Shown here piece after piece: positions 42,386 through 51,306 of a stretch of 64,000 nt of DNA (position 1 is the stretch's first letter; each line of letters opens with the position of its first letter). The DNA comes from Devosia crocina. Lineage in GTDB: Bacteria > Pseudomonadota > Alphaproteobacteria > Rhizobiales > Devosiaceae. The stretch is from the NCBI RefSeq assembly GCF_900116545.1, contig NZ_FPCK01000004.1, positions 124,001-188,000 on the forward strand, read 5' to 3'. The notes below the pieces were generated by a model that had not been told where the DNA came from, did not search any database, and worked only from the letters and a program-made list of their open reading frames with translations. Made by a program: the position numbers and the translations under genes.

Positions 42386-43152
42386 CAGTGCTTCTGGCCC
42401 GTGGTTTCGGTCAGTTGTCCCTGTTCCATGGTAAAGGTGCGGTCGGTGCGTTCGGCCAGATGGGGATCATGGGTGATCATGACGATGGCGGTGCCATTCT
42501 GGCGGGCCAGGTTGAACATGAGTTCGACCACGATGGCGCCGGTCTTCTGGTCGAGATTGCCTGTCGGCTCGTCGGCAAGAAGGAGCCGGGGCTTGGTGAC
42601 AAGAGCGCGTGCCAGACCGACGCGCTGCTGCTCGCCGCCGGAAAGTGCGGAGGGATGATGATCAAGGCGCTTGCCGAGCCCGACCGCGTCAAGGGCTTCC
42701 GCCGCTTCCTTGCGCACCTCGGCAAGGCTGAGGTCCGGGCGTGCGATCTCGAGCGCGAGCCCCACATTGTCGAGAGCGCTCAGGGAGGGGATGAGGTGAA
42801 AACTCTGAAAGACGATGCCCAGGGTCTGGCGGCGGAACACGGCCATCGCGTCTTCGTTGAGGCCGGTAATGTCGGTCTCACCGATTTCGATGCGGCCGGC
42901 GCTGGCGCGCTCGAGCCCGGCCAGCAGCATGAGAAGCGAGGTCTTGCCGCTGCCCGAGGGGCCGACAATGGCGACGACCTCAGCCGGTTTGAGGCTGAAA
43001 TCGACACCCCGCAGAATTGTGAGCGGCTTGCCGGCCACTTCGACTGTATAACCAACCCCGTTCGCCCGAATGAGTGGGGACGCGGTGCTCTGCTCAGGTG
43101 ATGTGTCGCGCACACGGTCCTGCGAGAGTGGTGACTGATTGGACGCCTGCAC
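42385..43152 (-). CDS. ABC transporter ATP-binding protein (LolD/MacB/YbbA type)
   Basis: 255 residues, GTG start with GGGAGG four bases before it. Walker A is GPSGSGKTS, the signature LSGGEQQRVGLARAL and Walker B LLLADEPTGNLD, the last typical of the LolD/MacB/FtsE group. About 28 extra N-terminal residues precede the ATPase fold. It partners the FtsX-type permease that follows. Export of lipid-like or envelope substrates is likely, but the exact role is unknown. Confidence 0.88.
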   Translation of the reverse strand: MQASNQSPLSQDRVRDTSPEQSTASPLIRANGVGYTVEVAGKPLTILRGVDFSLKPAEVVAIVGPSGSGKTSLLMLLAGLERASAGRIEIGETDITGLNEDAMAVFRRQTLGIVFQSFHLIPSLSALDNVGLALEIARPDLSLAEVRKEAAEALDAVGLGKRLDHHPSALSGGEQQRVGLARALVTKPRLLLADEPTGNLDQKTGAIVVELMFNLARQNGTAIVMITHDPHLAERTDRTFTMEQGQLTETTGQKH

Positions 43153-43292
43153 GCTGCCTCCCGGACGAGATAGTTTGTATTGCGTTAATGCCGTATCTTT
43201 GCGGCATCATATTAAACTGGCATTGTTGGATGAACTCCTAAAGTGACTGCCAACAGTGAGAAAATTGCGGCGTGGCAAGAAGAGGAACGCAA

Positions 43293-43814
43293 GTGGCAAA
43301 GAATATCGGTAAAGCCGTAGCGGTGGCTGTGACCATGCTGGGGCTGGGCGGGGCGGCTCCTGCTTCTGCAGGCCCCACCGAACAGGCGCTGTTGGCGAAC
43401 TATATCGGCAATTGGCGGGGGGAAAGCGTGCTGCAGGGCGGAGACAGCCCGGAGCCTTTCCGTTGCCGCCTCTCGGTCAGCTCGGGCAACCAGGGCAAGA
43501 TCAACTATACGGGCCGCTGCGCCCTCATCAACATGAACCTGTCCGTCAGCGGCACGATCGCTTTTGTCGAGGCGCGCGGACATTACGAGGCGGTGATGAC
43601 CTCCAATGCCGGGTTTTCCGGTACGGCTGTCGGCCAGCAGCGCGGAAACCAGATCGGCTTCGACCTTGTCGAGCGCCAGCGCGACCGCGGCGGCAATGAC
43701 GTTCAGATCGGTTCGCGTCTTTTCCTGATCGGCGACCAGATCACCGTCGAATTCCAGGTGGAGTTCAACAATTCGGGCGAGTTGCTGACCGCCAGCGTGC
43801 CTTTTTCGCGCTGA
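43293..43814 (+). CDS. Small exported protein of unknown function
   Basis: 173 residues from the GTG at 43293, with GAGGAACG upstream; another in-frame GTG at 43272 has no such site. A signal peptide is clear (MAKNIGKAVAVAVTMLGLGG, cleavage near ASA/GP). The mature domain is beta-rich (YIGNWRGESVLQGGDSPEPF, RCALINMNLSVSGTIAFVE) and looks like a lipocalin-type small barrel, with the paired Cys of FRCRLSVSS and TGRCALI. Function unknown. It is divergent from the ABC ATPase, with a 140-bp gap that contains a hairpin ATGCCG-N8-CGGCAT. Confidence 0.65.
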   Translation: MAKNIGKAVAVAVTMLGLGGAAPASAGPTEQALLANYIGNWRGESVLQGGDSPEPFRCRLSVSSGNQGKINYTGRCALINMNLSVSGTIAFVEARGHYEAVMTSNAGFSGTAVGQQRGNQIGFDLVERQRDRGGNDVQIGSRLFLIGDQITVEFQVEFNNSGELLTASVPFSR

Positions 43815-43828
43815 GCGCAAGACCCTAA

Positions 43829-43860
43829 AGGATTGAGCCGGCATCGCCTGGCTTAATCCT
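43829..43860 (+). terminator. Stem-loop after the exported protein gene
   Basis: AGGATTGAGCC pairs with GGCTTAATCCT (11 bp with one G-T pair) around a 10-nt loop, 15 bp after the stop. The T-rich tract lies further on (43911-43920), so termination is probable rather than certain. Confidence 0.5.
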
Positions 43861-44035
43861 GATCTGCTTAGTCATATTTCTATACCCGACGAAAGTCGAG
43901 CAGGCTTTTTCGCTTTTTTGCCGATTTGAGCAACATAGCCTACTGGCGAAATCACAGCGCCTGCCCTATCTTGCCTTTGCTGCGCCTTAGTGGCGCTCAT
44001 GTTTGCGTTCAACACCTGCAAGGAGAGGAGTGACG

Positions 44036-44143
44036 ATGACACAATCGCCGACGAACACCATCCATGCCCTGTGTTGGACCGTAGTAACCCGCCGCAATGG
44101 CCTCAAACGCTGGCAAGGGCCCTGTCGACTGAAACGAATGTGA
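44036..44143 (+). CDS. Possible 35-residue ORF with a strong ribosome binding site
   Basis: AAGGAGAGGAG precedes the ATG at 44036. The product begins MTQSPTNTIHALCWTVVTRR and ends in a basic stretch (CRLKRM). The TGA stop lies inside the first of two tandem palindromes. It may be a leader peptide or small protein; no homologue is known to me. The wider gap (43815-44281) has no other convincing gene. Confidence 0.35.
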   Translation: MTQSPTNTIHALCWTVVTRRNGLKRWQGPCRLKRM

Positions 44144-44177
44144 CTACCGTCACATCCCCATGTGACCGACGTCACAT
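44138..44177. promoter_or_regulatory. Two tandem CRP-type palindromes 22 bp apart
   Basis: ATGTGACTACCGTCACAT (44138-44155) and ATGTGACCGACGTCACAT (44160-44177). Both contain a perfect TGTGA-N6-TCACA, the CRP/cAMP receptor consensus, and differ only in the spacer. The centres are 22 bp apart, two helical turns, so two dimers would lie on the same face of the DNA. In RNA each would also form a 7-bp hairpin with a 4-nt loop. They lie 105 bp before the 44282 gene. Confidence 0.7.
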
Positions 44178-44281
44178 AGCCGTCTCAGAAATCCGATAGA
44201 CCCCGAGCGAATTGGCCTCACCGGCGCGGATCTCCCGCAGCCTGAGCTTTCCGATTCGCCACGCAAGTGGAGATTGAAGCC

Positions 44282-44491
44282 ATGCAGGAAAATAGTTTGA
44301 AGAGGGCCGAAGCGCTTCGGCCAACCGTGATCGAAGTGGGCGGAGAGCCTCTGGGCGTTGTCGTGCCGAGCGAAGGGGGCTACCGCTTCCTTGCCGTCAA
44401 GCTGCCGGCCTTTGTGGTCGACGGCCAGCATTTCCCAACCATCGAAACCGCCCATCTCGCGGTCAAGACTGCCGTGGAAGACCAGGGCTGA
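44282..44491 (+). CDS. Small hypothetical protein, 69 residues
   Basis: ATG at 44282 with GGAG eight bases before it; a GTG at 44267 would add five residues. The product contains RPTVIEVGGEPLGVVVPSEG and YRFLAVKLPAFVVDGQHFPT, with alternating hydrophobic strands. No domain was recognised. It follows the tandem CRP-type sites and is followed by a good terminator, so it is probably the regulated gene. Overall a plausible real, conserved-looking gene. Confidence 0.6.
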   Translation: MQENSLKRAEALRPTVIEVGGEPLGVVVPSEGGYRFLAVKLPAFVVDGQHFPTIETAHLAVKTAVEDQG

Positions 44492-44543
44492 GAGACGCGA
44501 AAGCGGCGCGGCGGGGGATTGGATTTTCGCCTTCCGCCACACG

Positions 44544-44565
44544 AAAAAATCCCGCTGCGGCGGGA
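44544..44565 (-). terminator. Rho-independent terminator for the minus-strand pro operon
   Basis: On the minus strand TCCCGC-CGCA-GCGGGA followed by six T (plus-strand AAAAAA at 44544-44549). It lies 52 bp after the proX stop. Confidence 0.75.
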
Positions 44566-44586
44566 CGACGGTCGAAGACGATGTGA

Positions 44587-44611
44587 AAGGGGTCGGTTGT
44601 GCCGACCCCTT
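44587..44611. terminator. Perfect 10-bp stem-loop between convergent genes
   Basis: AAGGGGTCGG-TTGTG-CCGACCCCTT, between the 69-residue gene (plus) and proX (minus). T-runs are short on both sides, so it is a partial bidirectional terminator at best, backed by the next hairpin on minus. Confidence 0.6.
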
Positions 44612-44617
44612 CGCGTT

Positions 44618-45637
44618 TCAGGACTGTGCGGCGCGCGCAGCGTCGAGCCAGCCATCGACGGCGGCGCGGTTGGCCTCGATCCATGCGGCAGCCTGAGCTT
44701 CGATGTCGTCGTCGCCTTCGTTCATCGCAGCATTCTGGGCATAGATGTCGGTGAGCGGGATTTCGACCGCATCGAGCAGCGCGGCCACGGCCGGGTTGTC
44801 GGCGAGGAACTCGGAATTGACGACCGGCACGATGTCATTGGCCGGGAAGCCGAGCATGCAAGGATCGTTGACGCAGCCTTCGAGGCCCGCGATGGTTGCC
44901 GCATCGGCCAGGGACATATCGGGCAGATCGACTTCAGGAACCTCGATCCAGACGACATCTTCGCCCGGCACCAGTTCGTTCACCGTCCAGTTCGGGGTCC
45001 AGGTATAGAACAGGATATGTTCGCCGCTCTCATAGGCTGCAACCGCATCGGCCATCGAGGCGGAGTAGCCAGCCTTGATGGGGTTGAGATGATCGCGCAG
45101 CTCATAGGCATCGAGGTGATGCTCAATATTGATCTCGCAACCCCAGCCGGGCGGGCAGGCAACGAGATCGGCCTTGCCATCGCCATTACGGTCAAAGGCG
45201 GCCTTGACTTCGTCGCGCTTGAAATCCTCGAGCGAGGTGATGCCGAACTCTTCGGCGGCAGCCTTGTCGACGAGATAGCCTTCCAGAGCGCCACCGCGCG
45301 CCACGGCACCGACGATCTCGGCGCTGCCTTCGAAGGTGGACTCATAGGTCGAGTGCAGCGGGAACCAGCCATCGACCCACATGGTCACATCGCCCAGCGC
45401 CACGGACTGGTAAAAAGGCGGGTTATCGAGCGTCAGCGCGGCGCCGACTTCGTAGCCCAGTTCCTGGAGAAGCTGGCGGTAGATCTCGGTGTGGAACCAG
45501 CCCGTATCCCAGGTGGGCTGCGCCATGACGATCTGAGTGCCTTCGCCCGGACGATCCTGGGCAATGGCGGGAGCGGCGGTCAGGCCGGTGGTGAGCATGA
45601 GGGCGGCAAGGGCCGGAAGAGTCTTGAGACGGAACAC
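44618..45637 (-). CDS. proX: Glycine betaine/proline ABC transporter substrate-binding protein ProX
   Basis: 339 residues from the GTG at 45637 with AGGAGA ten bases upstream; the longer frame has no start context. A signal peptide (LKTLPALAALMLTTGLTAAP) is followed by the OpuAC-type domain. This has VMAQPTWDTGWFHTEIYRQL, DVTMWVDGWFPLH and ILFYTWTPNWTVNEL; the Trp residues build the quaternary-ammonium cage in this family. It captures osmoprotectants in the periplasm. It is the last gene of proV-proW-proX, closed by a terminator. Confidence 0.9.
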   Translation of the reverse strand: MFRLKTLPALAALMLTTGLTAAPAIAQDRPGEGTQIVMAQPTWDTGWFHTEIYRQLLQELGYEVGAALTLDNPPFYQSVALGDVTMWVDGWFPLHSTYESTFEGSAEIVGAVARGGALEGYLVDKAAAEEFGITSLEDFKRDEVKAAFDRNGDGKADLVACPPGWGCEINIEHHLDAYELRDHLNPIKAGYSASMADAVAAYESGEHILFYTWTPNWTVNELVPGEDVVWIEVPEVDLPDMSLADAATIAGLEGCVNDPCMLGFPANDIVPVVNSEFLADNPAVAALLDAVEIPLTDIYAQNAAMNEGDDDIEAQAAAWIEANRAAVDGWLDAARAAQS

Positions 45638-45719
45638 TTGTGGTGGGTCTCCTTTTCTAGCTTTTCGTTGATCCGCCTGGGGCGGAGGCGAAAGGGGAAA
45701 ATCCCCAAGGCTCAGTGGC

Positions 45720-46649
45720 TCAGGGAGCCACCTTTCCTGTTTCTGCCGGCGCATTGGCGCCAGGCCGGAACATGGAAATCAGGGTTTGGCGCAAGGACAC
45801 GGTCTTGACCTTGCTCTGCTCGCCCAGACCCTGGGTGATGCGATCGAGCACGATGGCAAGGATGACGATGCCAACGCCGCCAGCGGTCGCGCCACCGACA
45901 TCAAGGCGACCGAGGCCGGTATTGACCACGAGTCCCAGTCCGCCGCCGCCGATCAGCGCTGCGATCACGACCATGGACAGCGCCAGCATCAGGGTCTGGT
46001 TGAGACCGGCCATGATGGTACGCATGGCCAAGGGCAATTGCAGGTCGAACAGCATCTGGAGCGGGGTCGAACCGAAGGCCTCGGCGGCTTCCACCAGATC
46101 GGCGCGCACATTGCGGATGCCCAGATTGGTGAGGCGCACAATGGGCGGCAGCGCAAAGATGATGGTCGCGATGATGCCAGGAGCCATGCCGACGCCGAAC
46201 AGCATGACGATGGGCACGAGATAAACAAAGCTCGGTATGGTCTGCATGACATCGAGCATGGGGCGGGCGAATTTCCACACGAGATCGCTGCGCGCTGCAA
46301 CGATGCCGAGCGGAATGCCGATGACGCAGCAGAACAGCACCGCGGTGATGATCATCGACAGGGTCGTCATGGTTTCGGGCCAGAGCCCGATCATGTCGAT
46401 GAAGAAAAAGCCCACGATGGTGAAGATGGCCATGCCGCGGCCGACATATTTGAACGCAAGCGCTGCAAAGATGGCGGTGATGGCCAGCATGGGCACAAAG
46501 GCGAGAACGGCATCGAGCCCGTTCAGCACCTGGGTAATGGGCACCTGGACGGCGCGGAAGAACGGCCGGAAATTAGGCACCAGCCAGCCGCGCACGAATA
46601 TGTTGATCCACTCGTCAAAGGGAATGACGAGAAAGTCTGACGGGCGCAT
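45720..46649 (-). CDS. proW: Glycine betaine/proline ABC transporter permease ProW
   Basis: 309 residues, ATG with AGGAGG six bases upstream. It has several membrane helices and the ProW/OpuAB-type inner motif PIVRLTNLGIRNVRADLVEA then AFGSTPLQMLFDLQLP. It also has VMQTIPSFVYLVPIVMLFG, usual in this group. It forms the channel, paired with ProV. Separated from proV by 23 bp and from proX by 82 bp. Confidence 0.92.
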   Translation of the reverse strand: MRPSDFLVIPFDEWINIFVRGWLVPNFRPFFRAVQVPITQVLNGLDAVLAFVPMLAITAIFAALAFKYVGRGMAIFTIVGFFFIDMIGLWPETMTTLSMIITAVLFCCVIGIPLGIVAARSDLVWKFARPMLDVMQTIPSFVYLVPIVMLFGVGMAPGIIATIIFALPPIVRLTNLGIRNVRADLVEAAEAFGSTPLQMLFDLQLPLAMRTIMAGLNQTLMLALSMVVIAALIGGGGLGLVVNTGLGRLDVGGATAGGVGIVILAIVLDRITQGLGEQSKVKTVSLRQTLISMFRPGANAPAETGKVAP

Positions 46650-46672
46650 GGCACGCCTCCTTGCTTCTTGTT

Positions 46673-47923
46673 CTAGCGCGCGGCGGCAGGTTGGGCAGCG
46701 TCGTCAGCCAAGGGCGCGGGGGGCGCCTCGTCCTGAGCCGGATCACCCGAAAGCTGGGCGAACACGGCCTCTGGCTCGACGACGCCGACGAGCTTGTTGT
46801 CCGCATCGGTCACGGCGATGGGAAGGCCCGTGCTGGCGTGACCATAGAGATCGACGAGCTGGGTGCCGGGATCGGCGCTGGGATAATCGGTGATCATTAC
46901 TTCGGCGATCGGCACGTCGCTTGTTCCGCTCTCGCGGTCGGCAGCGGCGGCCTGCTGGTAGGTGACGACGCCGGCGATCTGTTCGCCATCGAGCACGTAG
47001 ACCGCGCCACGGTTCTGCTCTTCCATGGTGCGTACCGCATCGCCGGCGGTATCGCCATCGAGCTGGAGCACGGCCGGCTCGACTGCCACCGTCTCGGCGG
47101 TAAAGACGCGCCCGCGATCGATATCGGCCACGAAAGCGGCGACATAGTCATTGGCGGGCTGGGACACGATATCCTGAGCCGTGCCGATCTGGACCACTTC
47201 CCCGTCCTTCATGATCGCGATGCGATCCCCCAGAAGCAGGGCCTCGTTGAGATCGTGAGTGATGAAGATGATGGTCTTTTTCAGGGTTTTCTGAAGGCGC
47301 AGGAGTTCGTCCTGCACATCGCGGCGGATGAGGGGATCAAGCGCACCAAAAGGCTCGTCCATCAGCAGCACTTCCGGATCGGTCGCAAGGCCGCGGGCAA
47401 GACCCACGCGCTGCTGCATGCCGCCGGACAGGTCTGACGGCTTGCTCTCGGCATGCGCGCTGAGCCCCACTTGATCGAGAGCCGCCTGAGCGCGTTCGCG
47501 CCGTTCATCAGGGGCAACACCCTTGATCTTGAGACCGTAGGCGGCATTGTCGATGACGCTCATATGAGGAAAGAGCGCAAAGTGCTGGAAGACCATGGCG
47601 ACCTTCTCGCGGCGCACCCGGCGAAGGGTTGCAGGCGAGCAGGCGGCAATGTCTTCCCCATCGATATGGATCGATCCGCCCGTGGGCTTGATCAAACCAT
47701 TGAGCATGCGCACCAGGGTCGACTTGCCCGAGCCCGACAGGCCCATCACAACGAAGATCTGACCCTGCTCGACATCGAAACTGGCGCTGTTGACACCAAC
47801 GGTGTTGCCGGTGGCTTCAAAGATCGTGGCCTTGCTTTCTCCTGCGCGAAGGCGCTTGAGCGCCTCTGCTGGCGAAGGGCCGAAAATCTTGGTGAGGTTC
47901 TTTATCTTTAACTTGGCTGCCAT
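46673..47923 (-). CDS. proV: Glycine betaine/proline ABC transporter ATP-binding protein ProV
   Basis: 416 residues from the ATG at 47923 (MAAKLKIKN); the upstream part of the frame adds seven residues with no ribosome binding site. It has KIFGPSPAEALKRLRAG before Walker A (GLSGSGKST), then PHMSVIDNAAYGL, signature LSGGMQQRVGLARGL and Walker B LLMDEPFGALDP. C-terminal CBS-type regions sense ionic strength in this family. It drives osmoprotectant uptake. The C-terminus ends in a Pro/Ala-rich tail. Confidence 0.92.
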   Translation of the reverse strand: MAAKLKIKNLTKIFGPSPAEALKRLRAGESKATIFEATGNTVGVNSASFDVEQGQIFVVMGLSGSGKSTLVRMLNGLIKPTGGSIHIDGEDIAACSPATLRRVRREKVAMVFQHFALFPHMSVIDNAAYGLKIKGVAPDERRERAQAALDQVGLSAHAESKPSDLSGGMQQRVGLARGLATDPEVLLMDEPFGALDPLIRRDVQDELLRLQKTLKKTIIFITHDLNEALLLGDRIAIMKDGEVVQIGTAQDIVSQPANDYVAAFVADIDRGRVFTAETVAVEPAVLQLDGDTAGDAVRTMEEQNRGAVYVLDGEQIAGVVTYQQAAAADRESGTSDVPIAEVMITDYPSADPGTQLVDLYGHASTGLPIAVTDADNKLVGVVEPEAVFAQLSGDPAQDEAPPAPLADDAAQPAAAR

Positions 47924-48390
47924 GTACTCACAAAGACAAACCACGAGGTTAAACTTCGCGGCTCGTTCAGTTTATCCAATGTATAGTTTTCACGGAAACA
48001 GAAAAGCGCATCGCGTTCACAGCAATGGCATTCACTCAACGTCAAATTCATTCAGATGATGGAAAAGGTAGTACACGCTTTTTCGCGGATCAACCCTTGA
48101 TGGCAATTTTTTGTCTTTTTGGCGTCCGAACGACGCTCTAAATGATCAGACACAGCCTTGCCGAAACTTACGCTAACGCCCCGTAATTCTGGCGTTTTGT
48201 GGATGCTGCGCCAGGGGCAGCAACCACATACCTGAGGCAGGATTTTCTCCGCATCGCCATCGGGTCAACGCTTCTCAAACAGGCGGTGCGACAAAAAACG
48301 CGACCAGATCGGCAGAGTTTTCGCCGCCCTGCCCTTTCACTTTGCTATGGCATTGCCTATACCCAATAGGACACCCGAAGACGCGAGGAA
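47924..48390. promoter_or_regulatory. Divergent proV/mrpA promoter region, 467 bp, AT-rich
   Basis: This gap is clearly richer in A+T than its surroundings. A candidate -10 for proV on the minus strand is TATACAT (about 47978-47984). AT tracts such as AATTTTTTGT lie around 48100-48115. No recognised operator, riboswitch or small gene was found. Divergent placement of two salt and osmotic stress systems suggests shared osmotic control. Confidence 0.4.
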
Positions 48391-51306
48391 TTGAAGCTGA
48401 CTGGACAGGCGGCCGACACCATTCTCACCCTGATGTGCACGTTGCCATTCGTGGCCAGCGTCTTCATGTTAGCCCTTCCCAAAAAGACCAGCAGCGCAGC
48501 AGTCTGGATCGCGGGAGGCGTCGCCAGCCTTCTCTTTGTTCTCACCGCCCTGTTGTTCCCCAGCGTTGCCTCGGAGCCGCTGATCTACACGATCGAGTGG
48601 ATTCCCCAGCTCGGGCTCAACCTGACGCTGCGCATGGATGGCCTGGCCTGGCTGTTCAGCATCCTCGTTACCTTTATCGGCATGCTGGTGGTGCTTTATG
48701 CGCGCTACTACATGTCACCCGACGATCCCATCGCGCGCTTTTATGCGCTGTTTCTCGCCTTCATGGGCGCGATGCTGGGTCTTGTTATCTCGGGCAACAT
48801 CATACAGCTCGCCATTTTCTGGGAGCTGACCAGCATCGTCTCGTTCCTGTTGATCGGCTACTGGTACCATCGCAGCGATGCGCGCGACGGGGCTCGCATG
48901 GCCCTGATCATCACCGGCATGGGCGGGCTCGCGCTTTTTGCCGGAGTGATCCTGATCGGACATATCGTGGGAAGCTACGAGCTCGAGGACGTGCTGGCCT
49001 CGGGCAGCAAGATCGTCGACAGCCCCTACTATCCGGTGGCGCTGATCCTTGTGTTGCTGGCCGCCTTCACCAAAAGCGCCCAGTTCCCGTTCCAGTTCTG
49101 GTTGCCCAATGCCATGACCGCGCCGACCCCGGTTTCGGCGTATCTCCATTCGGCGACCATGGTGAAGGCCGGCGTCTTTTTGCTGACCCGGTTCTGGCCG
49201 GTGATGTCGGACCATGACCTGTGGTTCTGGATCGTCACCTATACCGGTCTCGTCACGCTGCTGTTCGGCGCCTATGCAGCGCTTTTCCAGCGCGACCTCA
49301 AGGGATTGCTGGCTTATTCGACCATTTCCCACCTTGGACTGATCACAACGCTGCTTGGCATGGCGACGCCGCTGGCTGCCGTTGCCGCCATATTCCATGT
49401 GGTCAATCACGCCACCTTCAAGGCCTCGCTATTCATGGCGGTCGGCATCATCGACCATGAAACCGGCACGCGCGATATCCGCAAGCTCAGCGGCTTGCGC
49501 AAGTTCCTGCCCTTTACGGCAACGCTCGCCATCATCGCCAGCGCCGCAATGGCCGGCGTGCCGCTGCTCAACGGTTTCATTTCCAAGGAAATGTTCTTTA
49601 CCGAAACGGCGGTGTTCAACCCCAATGTGTTCGTGAACCTGTCCCTGCCCATCGCAGCAACGCTGGCTGGCATGCTCTCGGTCGCCTACTCCGCCAAGTT
49701 CGTGCATGGCGTGTTTTTCGGCAAGCCCACGACCCAGCTCGAAACCGTGCCGCATGAGCCACCTGCGCTGATGCGCCGGCCGATCGAGATGCTGGTGCTG
49801 ATCTGCCTGGCCGTCGGTATCATCCCCGGCATCACCATGGGACCATTCCTGGCCGCGGCGGTAACCGCCACGCTGGGAACACAACCGCCCTATTACAGCC
49901 TCTCGGTCTGGCATGGCTTCAACCTGCCCCTCATCATGAGCCTGATTGCACTTCTGGGCGGCGCGGTGATCTATGTCGCCTATTACCGGCGCCTCAGGCA
50001 TGTCGACGGCGTGCCGCTGATCCGGGGCCTGCGCGGGCAACGCATCTTCGAGCGCATGCTGGTTCACCTGACCAATCGCTGGGCGCCCAAGGTCACCCGC
50101 CGGTTCGGCACGCAGAAGCTGCAGCCACAGATCCTGCTTGTGGTGCTCTTTGCCCTTGGCGCCGGGGTTGCCGCCGCCTGGGGGCGGCTCGGCAACCTGC
50201 CTCTGCCACAGAGCTTTGATCCGGTGCTCGGCCTTGTCTGGCTCGTGGGCGGCATTTCTGCCATTGCGGCAGCCCAGCAAGCCAAGTTCCATCGCCTGGC
50301 CGCCATGATCCTGATGGGAGGCGCGGGCCTTGCCACCTGCATCACCTTTGCCTGGTTTTCGGCGCCCGATCTGGCGCTCACTCAGCTCCTGGCCGAAATC
50401 GCCACCACCGTTCTGATCCTTCTTGGTCTGCGCTGGCTGCCCAAGCGCACACCCTTTACCGACCCGGTGACGCTGCGGATCCGCTTCCGCCGGCTGCGCG
50501 ACGTCAGCATTGCCGTGGCGGCAGGGCTGGGAGCGGCCGTTGCAAGCTATGCGGTGATGACGCGGGACGCGCCAACGGTTCTCGCCGACTTCTTCCTTGA
50601 AAACGCCTACTCGCTGGGCGGGGGCACAAATGTGGTCAATGTCATGCTTGTCGATTTCCGCAGCTTTGACACCCTGGGAGAGATCACCGTTCTTGCGATG
50701 GTGGCGCTGACCGTCTTTGGTTTGCTGCGCCGGTTCCGTCCTGCCAAGGACAGTGTCGAGCGGCCCGAGCAGCAGCGCATGCTCGGCGGGGGAGACGATG
50801 CGACTGGCGATCGGATCGCAAGCGACTTCCTGCGCATTCCGGCGCTGATCATGAACTGGTTCTTCCCATTCGTGATCGTCATCGCCGTCTATATGTTCCT
50901 GCGCGGCCACGACCTGCCCGGCGGCGGCTTTATCGCCGGCATCATCATGTCGCTGGCCTTCATTCTCCAATATATGGCGGGGGGCACGCGCTGGGTGGAA
51001 GAGCGATTGCGTATCCTGCCGCTGATCTGGATAGGCTGGGGGCTGCTGCTGTGCCTCCTGACCGGGCTTGGCGCCATGATCATGGGCATGCCGTTCCTGA
51101 CCTCGGGCTTCACCTATCTTTATCTGCCGCTGATCGGACGCGTGCCGGCGGCAACGGCGCTGATCTTCGACCTCGGTGTATTCGCCCTTGTCGTCGGGGC
51201 GGCCGTCCTGATGCTGATCGCGCTTGCGCACCAGTCGATCCGCAGCCCCAAGGCGGCTGGAGCCACCCAGACGCGGATCCGCAAGGAGCACGACAAATGG
51301 AACTGA
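48391..51306 (+). CDS. mrpA: Na+/H+ (or K+/H+) antiporter subunit MrpA/MnhA with fused MrpB
   Basis: A 971-residue membrane protein related to complex I NuoL. Proton-channel motifs are FWELTSIVSFLLIGYW, FTKSAQFPFQFWLPNAM with functional Lys, and AYLHSATMVKAGVFLL. The C-terminal 150 residues form an MrpB/MbhD-type part (HDLPGGGFIAGIIMSLAFIL). The frame starts at TTG 48391, but GAGGAA is only two bases upstream, so the true start may be a few codons later. Fused A+B, as in rhizobial PhaAB. First gene of mrpA-C-D-E-F-G. Confidence 0.9.
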   Translation: MKLTGQAADTILTLMCTLPFVASVFMLALPKKTSSAAVWIAGGVASLLFVLTALLFPSVASEPLIYTIEWIPQLGLNLTLRMDGLAWLFSILVTFIGMLVVLYARYYMSPDDPIARFYALFLAFMGAMLGLVISGNIIQLAIFWELTSIVSFLLIGYWYHRSDARDGARMALIITGMGGLALFAGVILIGHIVGSYELEDVLASGSKIVDSPYYPVALILVLLAAFTKSAQFPFQFWLPNAMTAPTPVSAYLHSATMVKAGVFLLTRFWPVMSDHDLWFWIVTYTGLVTLLFGAYAALFQRDLKGLLAYSTISHLGLITTLLGMATPLAAVAAIFHVVNHATFKASLFMAVGIIDHETGTRDIRKLSGLRKFLPFTATLAIIASAAMAGVPLLNGFISKEMFFTETAVFNPNVFVNLSLPIAATLAGMLSVAYSAKFVHGVFFGKPTTQLETVPHEPPALMRRPIEMLVLICLAVGIIPGITMGPFLAAAVTATLGTQPPYYSLSVWHGFNLPLIMSLIALLGGAVIYVAYYRRLRHVDGVPLIRGLRGQRIFERMLVHLTNRWAPKVTRRFGTQKLQPQILLVVLFALGAGVAAAWGRLGNLPLPQSFDPVLGLVWLVGGISAIAAAQQAKFHRLAAMILMGGAGLATCITFAWFSAPDLALTQLLAEIATTVLILLGLRWLPKRTPFTDPVTLRIRFRRLRDVSIAVAAGLGAAVASYAVMTRDAPTVLADFFLENAYSLGGGTNVVNVMLVDFRSFDTLGEITVLAMVALTVFGLLRRFRPAKDSVERPEQQRMLGGGDDATGDRIASDFLRIPALIMNWFFPFVIVIAVYMFLRGHDLPGGGFIAGIIMSLAFILQYMAGGTRWVEERLRILPLIWIGWGLLLCLLTGLGAMIMGMPFLTSGFTYLYLPLIGRVPAATALIFDLGVFALVVGAAVLMLIALAHQSIRSPKAAGATQTRIRKEHDKWN

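Noticed and set aside
49429-51291. 620-codon minus-strand ORF opposite mrpA
   Set aside because: Product is very rich in Gln, His, Arg and Asp with no hydrophobic or domain pattern; typical antisense shadow of a membrane protein gene.
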